DNA of 64,000 nucleotides from Girardinichthys multiradiatus. Taxonomy: Eukaryota > Chordata > Actinopteri > Cyprinodontiformes > Goodeidae. Below, one piece after another: positions 1-10,100 of this stretch. Position 1 is the stretch's first letter. Each line of letters begins with the position of its first letter. The position numbers and the translations under genes were made by a program. A model generated the notes under the pieces. That model was not told where the DNA came from and searched no databases. It saw only the letters and a program-made list of their open reading frames with translations. The DNA lies in contig NC_061816.1 in the NCBI RefSeq assembly GCF_021462225.1, positions 11,061,390 through 11,125,389 on the forward strand, given 5' to 3'.

Positions 1-216
1 AATGTTTTTGTAAAAAACTGTCAATTTTTGTCCACTTCCCCTTTATGTACCAATTTCTGTTGGTCAATCAGCAAAAACAGGAAAATATGAAAATCTGCTT
101 TGATAGATTTGAGGGTAAGAAGATATAAACAATAAAAAAAGATATAAACAATAAAAACAACAATCATTTATAAAGTTAGAGTTATAAATTCAAACAGTTC
201 AAGCTGCACAGCTGAC

Positions 217-3200
217 CTGCGTTTCTCCTTCTTCTCTTTGTGTTTTTCTGTATCTCTGCCCCGATCTTTCCCTTCCTTCTGCTTCTCCTCCATCTTCTCC
301 TTGTTTTTGTGTTTGCCTTTGTGCTTCTTCCCAACCACAGGAATATCCAGAGGGACAGGAGGAGGAGGACTTGGCGTACGGGGCCCCTTTTTCTTGCTGT
401 GGCTTGCTTTTGCCGGTCTAATAAGATATAAAACATGAATTTATGCCAGTTTATATCCATCTGGCCACTACAAGAAGGGAAAACCAACTTTTTCACAACT
501 CTACAAAGAGGATACTAGAAAAGTTTAGTCCAGCGTTTACATTGTTGTTCTTAAAATTCAACAAACTACAAGATTGTCCTACCTGGTTGTTTCTGAAACA
601 GCTAGGGCTACTGATGACTTTTTCTCCTTCTTTCCAGAGCCTGTCCCTTTGGCTCCACTTTTGTGCTTCGGGGAGCCGCTGGACTTTCTGGATGTGGGTG
701 ACTCTTTGGAGCTTAACAGCTCGTCTGAGACCTGAAAGACAGAGATAAGATCAGGTTGAAGCACGATAACGAGCAAGTTGCAGCTGAATTTTAACACTCT
801 CTGGTGTTTTACCTTCGGCAAACCCGTGTTTCTGGTTTTAGTGGCGGTTTCGTCTTTCTTGACGACCGTATCTTCTCTCTTGTCCAAATTTTCCTGCTCC
901 AGTTTCAGCAGTTCTCTCTGGATTTTCTGCCGCTTCATCTCGAGGGATAACTCGTAGTCGTAGTCGCCGTTATCAGAATCTGAAAGTCAAAATGGGGGAA
1001 ATAATAAAATCGGACTTCTAATTAAAAACAAACAGAATCTGTCCAATATCACGATGTGTAGTGCACAGAAACGCCAGATTTACCCTTTCACCGACAGCTG
1101 TTTTTCTCCAGGTCACTTCAAACTATCCATGACAGATCTCCTAGTCATAATAAGCTCTTCTTTTTTGCAATAGGTGTCCTAATCATGAATGTTTTAATGC
1201 CTACTGTTACATTTGAATACAAGTTAATATATGTCAGTACTCTAATTTAATTTCAATGTAATTTGCTGATTTAGAAATTAAGTTTCTGTACTTGAGTCTG
1301 AAATGTGAATTCAATTGGATGCTTGTCTGTTTGAAAGCTTCAATGTGAAAAATAACCTAATCATGAGAGATTTTTACCTAAACTGATAGACTGACAACAT
1401 TTTCTGTCTCACTACACAATGTGGCTTAGAAAGAAATAATCATTTGTTTAGGTTCTAAAATTTTACTTTACCATTAGGTTCTACCAAGTGTCCCTCTGAT
1501 TGGCCAATTGGGCACACCTGACGACTTCTTTCCCAGAAGCACAAGCAGCTACTAAAGGAGAGCAGTCTGGGTTCAGGGCCCATCAAAAAGCTTTGCCCAG
1601 CCAGGTTGCAGGCAAGCTGATCACCCTGTTTGGGTTTGCTTGTGATACATTTGTCTATTTATGTGCAAAGCTGTGTAAGACTGCGGAGAGGAAAAACCAG
1701 GACATCTAAAAGACACGGGCGTTACTAACAGATGCCAGTCTGAGTAAACTCAGCAAACACAGAACCCCTACAGGAACCAAAGCTTTATGTCCCTCCAGCT
1801 GACAAATGGAGACCAAGACGACAGGACCTTGGAGCAACAACACAAGCTGGTTTCGAGAATGTAAAAAACGCTCAGAGCTGACCAGAAAAATGGATGTTTA
1901 AAAGTTCTATCCCTGGCAGTTCTGGTGCTCCAAGCTCAGAGATCAACGATGTCTCATGTCTTTTAACATATTTGTACATGTCAGGATTTAGAAATTGAAA
2001 TTGCAAAATCTACAAACTGTGAAGAAGAGGGAGGAAGGAAGGCTGGAAAAATGAATGGATGAAAAGACAGGCAAACAAAAATTGATACACGGATCAATGG
2101 ATAATGAGTAGATGGATGGATGGGTAATCAAACAGGCTTCATGGATGGATGGACAAACTGATGGGTGAATAGAAAATTAGATGTCACGAATTGAGCTCGG
2201 CCCTGCTGTCCCAGCACCGCCCCACAGATAAAACTCCGCCCCTCATTTGAAAATAAGAACATGAAATTAAAAGAGCTTAAAATGAAAATCGGGGTTAAAA
2301 AGTAAAAGTCACTGAAATACGTAAAGTAGCTTTACAAAATAATAGTGTCAAAATAAAACTGCATTATGAAATAAACAAATAAATAAATCTTTAAGTAAAT
2401 TAAATAAATATTTAAATGAATAAAATAAGATGAAAATTCCTTTTAACATAATTATTTACTTATATTTCATGGGGATATTTATTTATTTCATGGAATATTT
2501 ATTAATAATTTATCAATAGCAGTATTTATTTATTTAATTTTGAATGAAATGGCTCTCCATACAAATGTAGCTCATCCACACTACATATGAATAAAGTTGA
2601 AAAAACTGAATATTGTTCTTCATCACAAGTTCAACATAATCATGATTTGTTTGTTAAACTTGGGCAAACTGAGTTACTGCACCTTCACGATTAGTTTCCC
2701 ACTCTGCGGGCTCTTCTTCACTGGCCGGGGTACGCTCCTTTGTGATCTTTATGTCCTCCTTTTCTCTGTGTCGCCCTCTAGAGGAATCTCTCTGCTATAG
2801 GAGTATCAACATGCAAATCACTATTAAATTGTCACAGTTTATAAATTGTTGTCTATTGCATTTGATTCATCTGGGCTTAAAACAGGATCTTATGGATACA
2901 ATCTCAAAAGGAAGAGACTGTTGCAGAGGCAAATTGGTAGCATGTTTAGGAGTGCTATAAAACCCATTTGGAAATCATGTGCCTTTAATGCAGAAAAAAC
3001 ATATAAAACAGCATAACTTACTCTTACTGCGGGGGATGTGGGCTCGTCTAGGTCTCGCTTCAAGTTTTCCGGTTCAACATCCTGTCTTTTATTCTTCATC
3101 CTCTCCCGCAGATCACCTGTGGGCCTCTCGGTTGTCCTGCTAACACAAACACATATATTCAGCATTTGATTTTATGTAGACAGGAAGAAAAACGACACTG

Positions 3201-3759
3201 ATCAGCATTTAAGCCTTACCGACTGAAGGTGAATCCTTTGCTTCGTGGCTGAGTTCCATGTGTGTAGCGGCAAGTGTTGCCGTAACTGCAGGTACCAGTC
3301 TTCAGCCAATTTCTGCAGTGACTCTGAAAAGACATGCATGGGTTACCTGATGACCTCAAGCTAAATCTCAGGATTTCTGTACATTATTCATGTCAATATT
3401 TCAGATTTTTTCATACTCAAGTGAGCAGAGGCCAATTTTCAAGGCAGAAATACTAAATTTCTTTTTGTGTTTACTGCAGAAATTTCTATAAAAGGTGATG
3501 CTATAAATGGATAACTGCTTACTGGATCCAACTTTTAACACTAATATCTTTAGGTATCAGCTGGAGAAGAGAAAAACTGAGTGATGCGTACATCAGCGGC
3601 ATTACTCCCAGTGCTGGGACCAAGTCTCTCAAACACGCTCGGCCTGCGAGAGGGGGCGGCGGGGTTGGTGGTGCTGCTGGTCGTGGTGCTGCTGCTACTC
3701 CCGCTGTCAGATATAGTTTTTGAATTCTCCACTGTCACCTTCCGCCTGATCTTGGACAT
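217..3759 (-). CDS. zc3h13: Zinc finger CCCH domain-containing protein 13, 5' half (partial; runs off the left edge)
   Basis: Seven coding exons read on the minus strand with consensus splice sites and continuous phase: 3759-3592, 3323-3220, 3136-3022, 2791-2683, 979-813, 731-583 and 417-217, about 337 codons. The start is the ATG in MSKIRRKVTVEN, which matches the known N terminus, and is followed by a Ser/Thr-rich insert and RRPSVFERLGPSTGS. Exon 2 carries a CCCH zinc finger (C-x8-C-x5-C-x3-H, beginning CRNWLKTGTC). Later exons give ERPTGDLRERMKNKRQD, REKEDIKITKERTP, the charged helix LSLEMKRQKIQREL and KKKGPRTPSPPPP, all typical of ZC3H13. From family knowledge, the protein is a nuclear subunit of the WTAP-VIRMA-HAKAI m6A writer complex and retains it in the nucleus. 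The Arg/Glu/Asp-rich middle and the C-terminal domain lie outside the window. Exon 3 has two in-frame donors 6 nt apart (after 3028 or 3022), so its exact end is uncertain. Confidence 0.95.
984..2679 (-). other. zc3h13 intron 4; no gene seen
   Basis: Long intron between the exons at 2791-2683 and 979-813. It holds a degenerate GATG/GGAT short tandem repeat (about 2040-2190) and an AT-rich AAATAAAT-like stretch (about 2340-2530). I see no exon or recognisable transposon in it. Confidence 0.6.
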
Positions 3760-4888
3760 TCTGCAGGACTGAGAAAATTTGATTGTTGAGGTAGCAGTTT
3801 TTACTATAGGACAGTGAACCGGAATAGCCTTCGTTTTAACAAATTTGTCAATCAGCCACATTTCACTTGATCAGCTCTGATTGGAGACCAGTCAGTTGAT
3901 CATTTTTTTCTCAAATTCATTCATCAATTATAATAATTATAAGACGTCCAACAATTTATAGTCTAGAAATGCATCAACCGACAACATGATGCACTTTTTT
4001 TGAGTCAGGTAAAAAGAATGTAATCGGATAAAAGTTAGGGACAAATCTTTTGGTGCATAAACGGAGATGATCTTGCATTTTATTAATTTTCTGCTAAAAT
4101 CAAAGCTAAATGTTAAAAAAAATTAGCCACATATTTTTTCTTTTGTCACAGGTTAAGGTCTAAATCAGTTAAGATCAGAATCGGTAGATCAGACCTGGGA
4201 GAAAAATCCTAATCAGTATTCACCTGGAAAAGCCAAAATGGTGCATTTCTAGTTTTATTCCAGTAGTGCAGGAGCTTAGATGCAAAACAACACAACAACA
4301 AATCAAATACACCCATATAGCAAAAAACAAAGCATAAATAAAAGAGGTTTAAAGCTCGTTTTCCTTTGATCTACCTCGTGTTTTCACAGTTTCCTTTAAA
4401 GTTGGATTTTTCCGAACCTTAGCTGAGTTTTAGTTTAAATCCCGATCGTGTGTTTTAACCTTAGTAAAACTGTCAAAGAAATTCCAGTAAACCTGGTCAT
4501 GAATTAGGTACAGTGCATTGCAACCTGGACTGTACTTTTAATATATACAGAAGTGACGCTGATGGAGATAATGAGGTCACAGCCAGACACACAGCAGTGA
4601 ATAATGTGCAACAGATGAATCGCCACATTTCTGCGGCTGAAAACAAGTTAGCATAAAAGCTAAAGATCTTCTAACCAGTTCCCACCTAACTATACAGTCA
4701 TAATACTGCACAATATTCTCTTTTAATCTGTATGAAAGATAGTTTTAAATGCTAACCTGTTTCATAACTACAGTTTCAGACCAACTAAGACGGGAGAATC
4801 CTACCAAAGTGAGGCTAATGCTAACATTAGCATGGGCCTTGGAGCAGAATACAAAATAAAATATGCAGAATTAGAAATTAGGTCTCAC

Positions 4889-5060
4889 CCGCGATATTGT
4901 TTTGGTGTCGCATCTACTGTGGACCAGTTAGCGGAGTGAGCGCTTTTCAAGATAACAAGGCTTATTCTTTCAAATCAAAGGCAAAGACTGCCCTGAGAGG
5001 CGACATGTTGGCGGAGAGTCGCTGCCCGTTCTTCTTCTGTGGTTTTCTTAAGGGGACTCT
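4889..5060 (-). other. zc3h13: Probable non-coding first exon and promoter area of zc3h13
   Basis: On the minus strand a good donor (GCGG followed by GTGAGA) lies at 4888-4887, about 1.1 kb upstream of the zc3h13 start codon. The sequence above it, to about 5060, is richer in CpG than the AT-rich surroundings. The intron 3760-4888 would carry the rest of the 5' UTR gap and shows no coding potential. The transcription start is a guess from base composition. The exon itself is inferred only from the donor and position. Confidence 0.4.
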
Positions 5061-5699
5061 GCTGCAAGCGGAGGCATTACCGCCACCAGCCTTTCTCTTT
5101 ACAGTTGCTTAGTACAATTAAGACATCACTTCAAAAATTGAAACCCACTTTTAGATTTATTACACACAAACTGGTCGAATTCAAACATATGTGTATTGTT
5201 CACTATGTGAACTTACTTGGTCCGGGTTCCTTATGCATAAATGTGTAAGCACATGTACAGGTGCATGTGTGAGTTGTCTGAATCTGCAAACTCCATCATC
5301 GCCACACTGACAAACGCTGGACTGAACTCGGTGCAATACATTTCAGTTTTATGAACTCATTGGCATTTATTTGAGCATTTTTAGAAAAGTTTTTTAATTT
5401 TCTGTATTCTTGTATTCTCTGTTTTTGTATGGACCGCTTATTGAGTCCGAAATAAAGTAAGTAATTGATCTTGACTCTAGACCACTAAGCAACAGTTAAG
5501 TCCTGTTTCCTCTGAGCCTGGCAAACACATTTCCGATGTTGGCTCTGGTTCAGTAATGGCTTTACCCAAAACTTGTGACAGTAGTCCATGTCCTGGATAC
5601 ACACTGTGTAGTAATTAAAGCTCTTACACTGACTGCAGTCCAAACATTTTTGATGCTCCCAAAAACTTTTGAATGGGCTTAGCTTCACTATTCCTCTCA

Positions 5700-5990
5700 A
5701 AGCCGTGGTTATCTCAGTTACTTGTGCACCTTGGGGCGATGGCGGGTTGCCGGTTCGAACCACGGCTCTGTCCGCCTCAGTCGTTGCGTTCTTGGGCAAG
5801 ACACCGCTATAACCTGCTGATGGTGGTCAGAGGGCTCAGTGATGCCAACTGTACTTCTGTCAGTCTGCCCCAGGGCAGCTGTGGCTACAATGTAGCCCCA
5901 CTGTGAATGGGTGGATGACTGAGTGTAGTGTGAAGTGCTATGGGATCTTCGGACTTGATAAGTGCATACAAGTGCAAGCCATTTCTGTAA
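5700..5990 (+). mobile_element. Old tRNA-derived SINE-like repeat
   Basis: The stretch has a tRNA B-box-like core (GGTTCGAACC near 5752) followed by the phrase order common in teleost short repeats: CTTGGGCAAGACACC, TGGTGGTCAGAGGG, GGGCAGCTGTGGCTACAATG and GAATGGGTGGATGACTG, ending near ATAAAC. It lies in the intergenic space between cpb2 and zc3h13. No clear target duplication was found, so it is old. Boundaries are approximate. Confidence 0.55.
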
Positions 5991-6004
5991 TAAACATCCT
6001 TACT

Positions 6005-6195
6005 ATTCAAATTTTATGAGAAATTTGATTTTGGGATTCCCTCAGCTGTAAGCTATAATCATCAAAATAGAAGTAAACACTTGAAATATATCACTGTATG
6101 TGTAATTAATCTACATAATAAATGAGTTTCACTCATTGAATTTAATAACTGAAAAAAATACCTTTTTAGTGATATTCTAATTTATTGAGATGCAC
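6005..6195. mobile_element. MITE end, Tc1-type terminal sequence
   Basis: AT-rich segment with GAAATATATCACTGTATGTGTAATTAAT and an end in TTATTGAGATGCACC, the same terminal motif seen at 6655-6840, 25950-26585 and 51160-51375. It is one arm of a non-autonomous Tc1-like element. The partner arm is not obvious. Confidence 0.5.
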
Positions 6196-6654
6196 CCGTA
6201 TGTAAGCATTCATGTCTTGTATGTGTTCTGTAGCTTTAACATATTTAAAATCAATTTAGATTTTTGATAAAAGCCAATATACTGACTATAAAGCTGTTAC
6301 AAAATAAAGGACTTTAAAAAATCCTGATATTTCGTCATACTTAAAGTATACTGATGATTAATTTGTCTGCAGGTGTACTGTGAAAGGTAGGAAATTTTAT
6401 TTACTTGCATGTATTTTCAAGAAAGTTATACAACACAGCACATCAAACTAGACATCGGCTGGGCCGTGGTCATCCCCGTTCATTGTACACCTTTTTCTAC
6501 CAGACGTTTTCCTTCCCCTCAACCTTTTTTTTGAGCTATCAAGAATTTCCTCCGATACAGAACTCTATGTACAGCCAGCTTCCTTAGCAATGACCTTTTG
6601 TGGAGAGTAAACAACTGTCAAACCCAGAGTCTTTTTCATGATTGTGGAGACCAT

Positions 6655-6840
6655 TCACATTCTAACTTTCTCAGAAAGTTATTTTGGGATTTTATTAGCT
6701 GCTAGCTGAAGTCCTCAAAATTTACAGAAGAAAAGATTGAAATATATCACTCTGTGTGTAATGAATCTGTATGAGTGTTAAATTTTACATTGATTTAATT
6801 GAATTACAAAAAATAAGTAACATTACCCTTACAGACTCTA
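6655..6840. mobile_element. Second copy of the same MITE end
   Basis: It repeats the order TTTTGGGATTTTATTAGCTG, ATATATCACTCTGTGTGTAATGAATC and a diverged terminus. It lies in direct orientation relative to 6005-6195, just downstream of the cpb2 polyadenylation region. The two may be the remains of two insertions. Confidence 0.4.
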
Positions 6841-7035
6841 TTTGTATAATTTTCTTATTTTTCTTTTCATGTTCATTAAAAACTTATGTGGCGCCAACAA
6901 AAGGGGAATAAGTGGGCCACTGGCTATGCTTATGAATCTGTTGCCCACCCACCACTGTCCCCCTCTGACCATATATGCAGAAAAAATTATGAAAATCCAT
7001 TTAAAAGAAGAGAGAAAAAACTTCAATGACTTACA

Positions 7036-7045
7036 TTTATTTATT
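7036..7045 (-). terminator. cpb2 polyadenylation signals
   Basis: Two overlapping AATAAA hexamers on the minus strand (plus strand TTTATTTATT), about 110 nt downstream of the cpb2 stop codon. This predicts a short 3' UTR ending near 7020. No cleavage site can be seen directly. Confidence 0.6.
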
Positions 7046-7150
7046 TGTTTTTGAAGTACTTGTGATTGTATAATTTTTTGTCCATTATTGTGCATCAGTT
7101 TTTAACTAAAAACATTTAACTTCATAGCTAAATCTGCATATCCAACCCTC

Positions 7151-10100
7151 TCAGACAGTTTCACGAGGACCCGTTTCAGTTTGGGTTTTCTCTATGACCT
7201 TCAGAGCAATGGTCTTAACTGCAATTAGAGCTTCATTGCAGGCGCCCTGAATATGGGAAGGCGGCAGCAGGAAGCCGTAGTGGCCACGGTCCTGGAGCTC
7301 AAATGTGAAGGAGTATTTAATGCCGATATTATACGCCCAGTCATCAGAGCCACCAGGGGCCAGGTCTGCAGAAAGATAAGGTTAAAGTAACACGTGTCTT
7401 CATCAAGTCACAATTAAATAAAAATGTATTCCTTACAAATTGTCTTTGCTCCAGGTCCATATGTGTAGACACTCCTATAATATCTTCTTATGTTCTCTGC
7501 AGCTTGTTTGACCATCTCATACTATAAAGGAAAAAAATCACACGAATTTGGGATTTTGGGAACTTCGTGTTTCATTTAAAATAAAATCAATCAGATCAAA
7601 CTACCCACCAGGTCACTGTGATTATCAGCTTCATCCATGGAGCAGGAATATGGGATGATGAGCATCTGAGAGTAGGAGTGGATGCTCAAGTAGATCTGAA
7701 TGGAGTCCTTGTGGCTGCGCAGAAAGTTGGCAACTGCCAGGGACTCTGGCTCTGACTCAGGGAAGGCACCGCAGTAGATTTCCTCGCAGGGATCAGGAGA
7801 GGCTCCTATTGCTGAGTAGAACACATTTACTGAAATTCTCACATAATGAAGCTGTATTAATGATACTTTTTTATTTCATATTTGGAAAACAGCGGTAAAA
7901 CCTCAGAGGGATTTTAATTTTATGAACTTACTGCACCAGTTGGCATCAAAGTTTCTGTTCAGGTCGACTCCAATGCATGACGTATTCTTTTTGGAGGAAC
8001 GGTTCTTCCTCCACATTCTGTTCTGATAAAGAGAAAAATAAATCTTTGTACAACTTTTTTGGCACTCGCAACCACAGTGACCCATAAAAAGATGCTGGAG
8101 ACACATGATGCAAGTAGATCCTAAATTACAATAAACAAAGGGGAAGAATCCAGAAAGCATACAGAGCGGGTTGAGGTGGGGACGGTTTGGCTGTAAAATA
8201 TATATAATAAAAGCAAATCTTCCACAAGAAATAAGGGAATTTACCACAAAACGCAAGAAGATGCAAGATGCTAAATCAAGGTCCAAACTGAGTAAGAAAA
8301 GATGGCTAAAATGACATTAAAAACACCTAAAAAGGGTGAAACAACAACAAAAAGAGAGACATGGAGCTAAATACAAAGAAATCCTGGAAGAAAACTTGCA
8401 GATGGGGCAGAGGTTAATCTTCCAGCTGGGCAACAATTCTAAACATGTATATGCATTGCTGTGTCCTCCACATAGCTTGTGAGAAAATGCAAATGGGACT
8501 TCTTATGGCATTCTTCTAACACTTCAACAGTGTTTCCTCCTTGCACAAAGGCCAGATTGATGGAATGCAAAACTAGTAGTTGTCGTGTCAACAGATTCTT
8601 ACACCTGAGGTTTGTATCTCTGCAGCTCCTTCAAAGCTACCATGGGTGTCTTGCGTGTTTCTCTGATTAATGCTCTCCTTGCCCCTCCTTGTCACAAAAA
8701 GGCCAATAAAAATACATTAAAGTTTGTTGTTATGTGATAATATGTTATGTGATAATATATGTAATAACGGTCCTTACTTTTGCAAGACACTGTTTATATA
8801 ATTCAAGACTCCATGTTGAAGGAATGAAATCCATTCATTAATTTATTCAAGATTGTGATCTCAGAATTAACCTATGAAAAACAGAGAAGATCTGTGGTTT
8901 AATGTCTTTTTCAAGGATCCTTTAACACATGAGCCAGGAAGGGGTAGCAGCAACATTGAAACTAAAGAGCAATCATTGTTATCTTCTCAACCCAGCCCTT
9001 TGCCCTTTGCTGCAGATGTTCCTACTTTTGTCCAGGTGTACTTGTATCCATCGGGGTTCATGACAGGCATGACATAGACATCCATGTTGTCCAGGATCTG
9101 AGTGATATCTGGATTCTGGTTGTAAAATGACAGTGACTGTGAAAGAAAGAACAGTTGGGTGTGATCCCTGGTGCAAAAACAGACTCAGATACATTTTCGG
9201 GGGAATGTTAAACAAAGTGTGCTCACGTAGTGGACAAACATCAAGCAGAAAGCAGGAGAGATCCACTCTCTGGCATGGATGCCACAGTCGATCCACATGG
9301 CTTTCTTGTTTGGCCTGTTATTTAGAGACAGCTAAAACAAATAAGGGCAACATTAGTCCAGATTCAGACTCACTTCAATTTATGAAATTGGTCTCATTAA
9401 ATGAAAAAGTATTTCAAATACAATGCCCTTATAATCAACCCTAACAAAAATGTGTTAAGAGTCTTTAAATAGATCTGACCTTCATTGCAGGAGTATAATC
9501 TCACACTGAAAATTTGAAAACAATCTCGCCATTAATTTGAGCACATTTATTGATTTCTTAACCAAATCACCAGGGTGAGTTATTTACAACCCTAAAATTC
9601 TTATAATATAAATGTCAATAAGGCATCTATTCATCAGGAGAGAGGCATGGTCAGGTCACAAATACACCTGGGACTGTAGTCTTTCTAAATGGATTTAGCA
9701 TGTGTGAGTTCTCACCGGGTACTCTGATCTAGAGAGATCTAGAGAGATTATGCAAAGAGGAATGTATGGAGCTAAATTGTGGCCATAAAGTTTGTTCAAA
9801 AGAAAAAAAATTGAACCTGAAAAATAAAAGTTTGTTCAAAAGAAAAACATTTGAACCTGGAAAAAACATTTTGAACCTTCCCCCAAAAAATGTGAAAACT
9901 GGAAAAAAAGTTTTGCAACTAAAAAAAAACTGCTGTGAAACTGAAAAAAAAAAGTTCAAAACTACTTTTCAGTTTCAAGTTTTTTTTTTTGAACTTGCAG
10001 ATTTTTTTTCGGCTTCAAACTTTTGGCCCTGTTTTGGCGTGGGGGGCGGGGCCTCAGATCACAGGGTGCGGAATCATGACTGACAGCTCAACACAGCAGC

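Noticed and set aside
4897..5248. Plus-strand frames near the zc3h13 first exon
   Set aside because: They run antisense to the predicted 5' UTR exon and promoter, with no coding features.
6838..7095. Overlapping frames on both strands downstream of cpb2
   Set aside because: AT-rich, mutually overlapping, and covering the cpb2 polyadenylation site. No protein family recognised.
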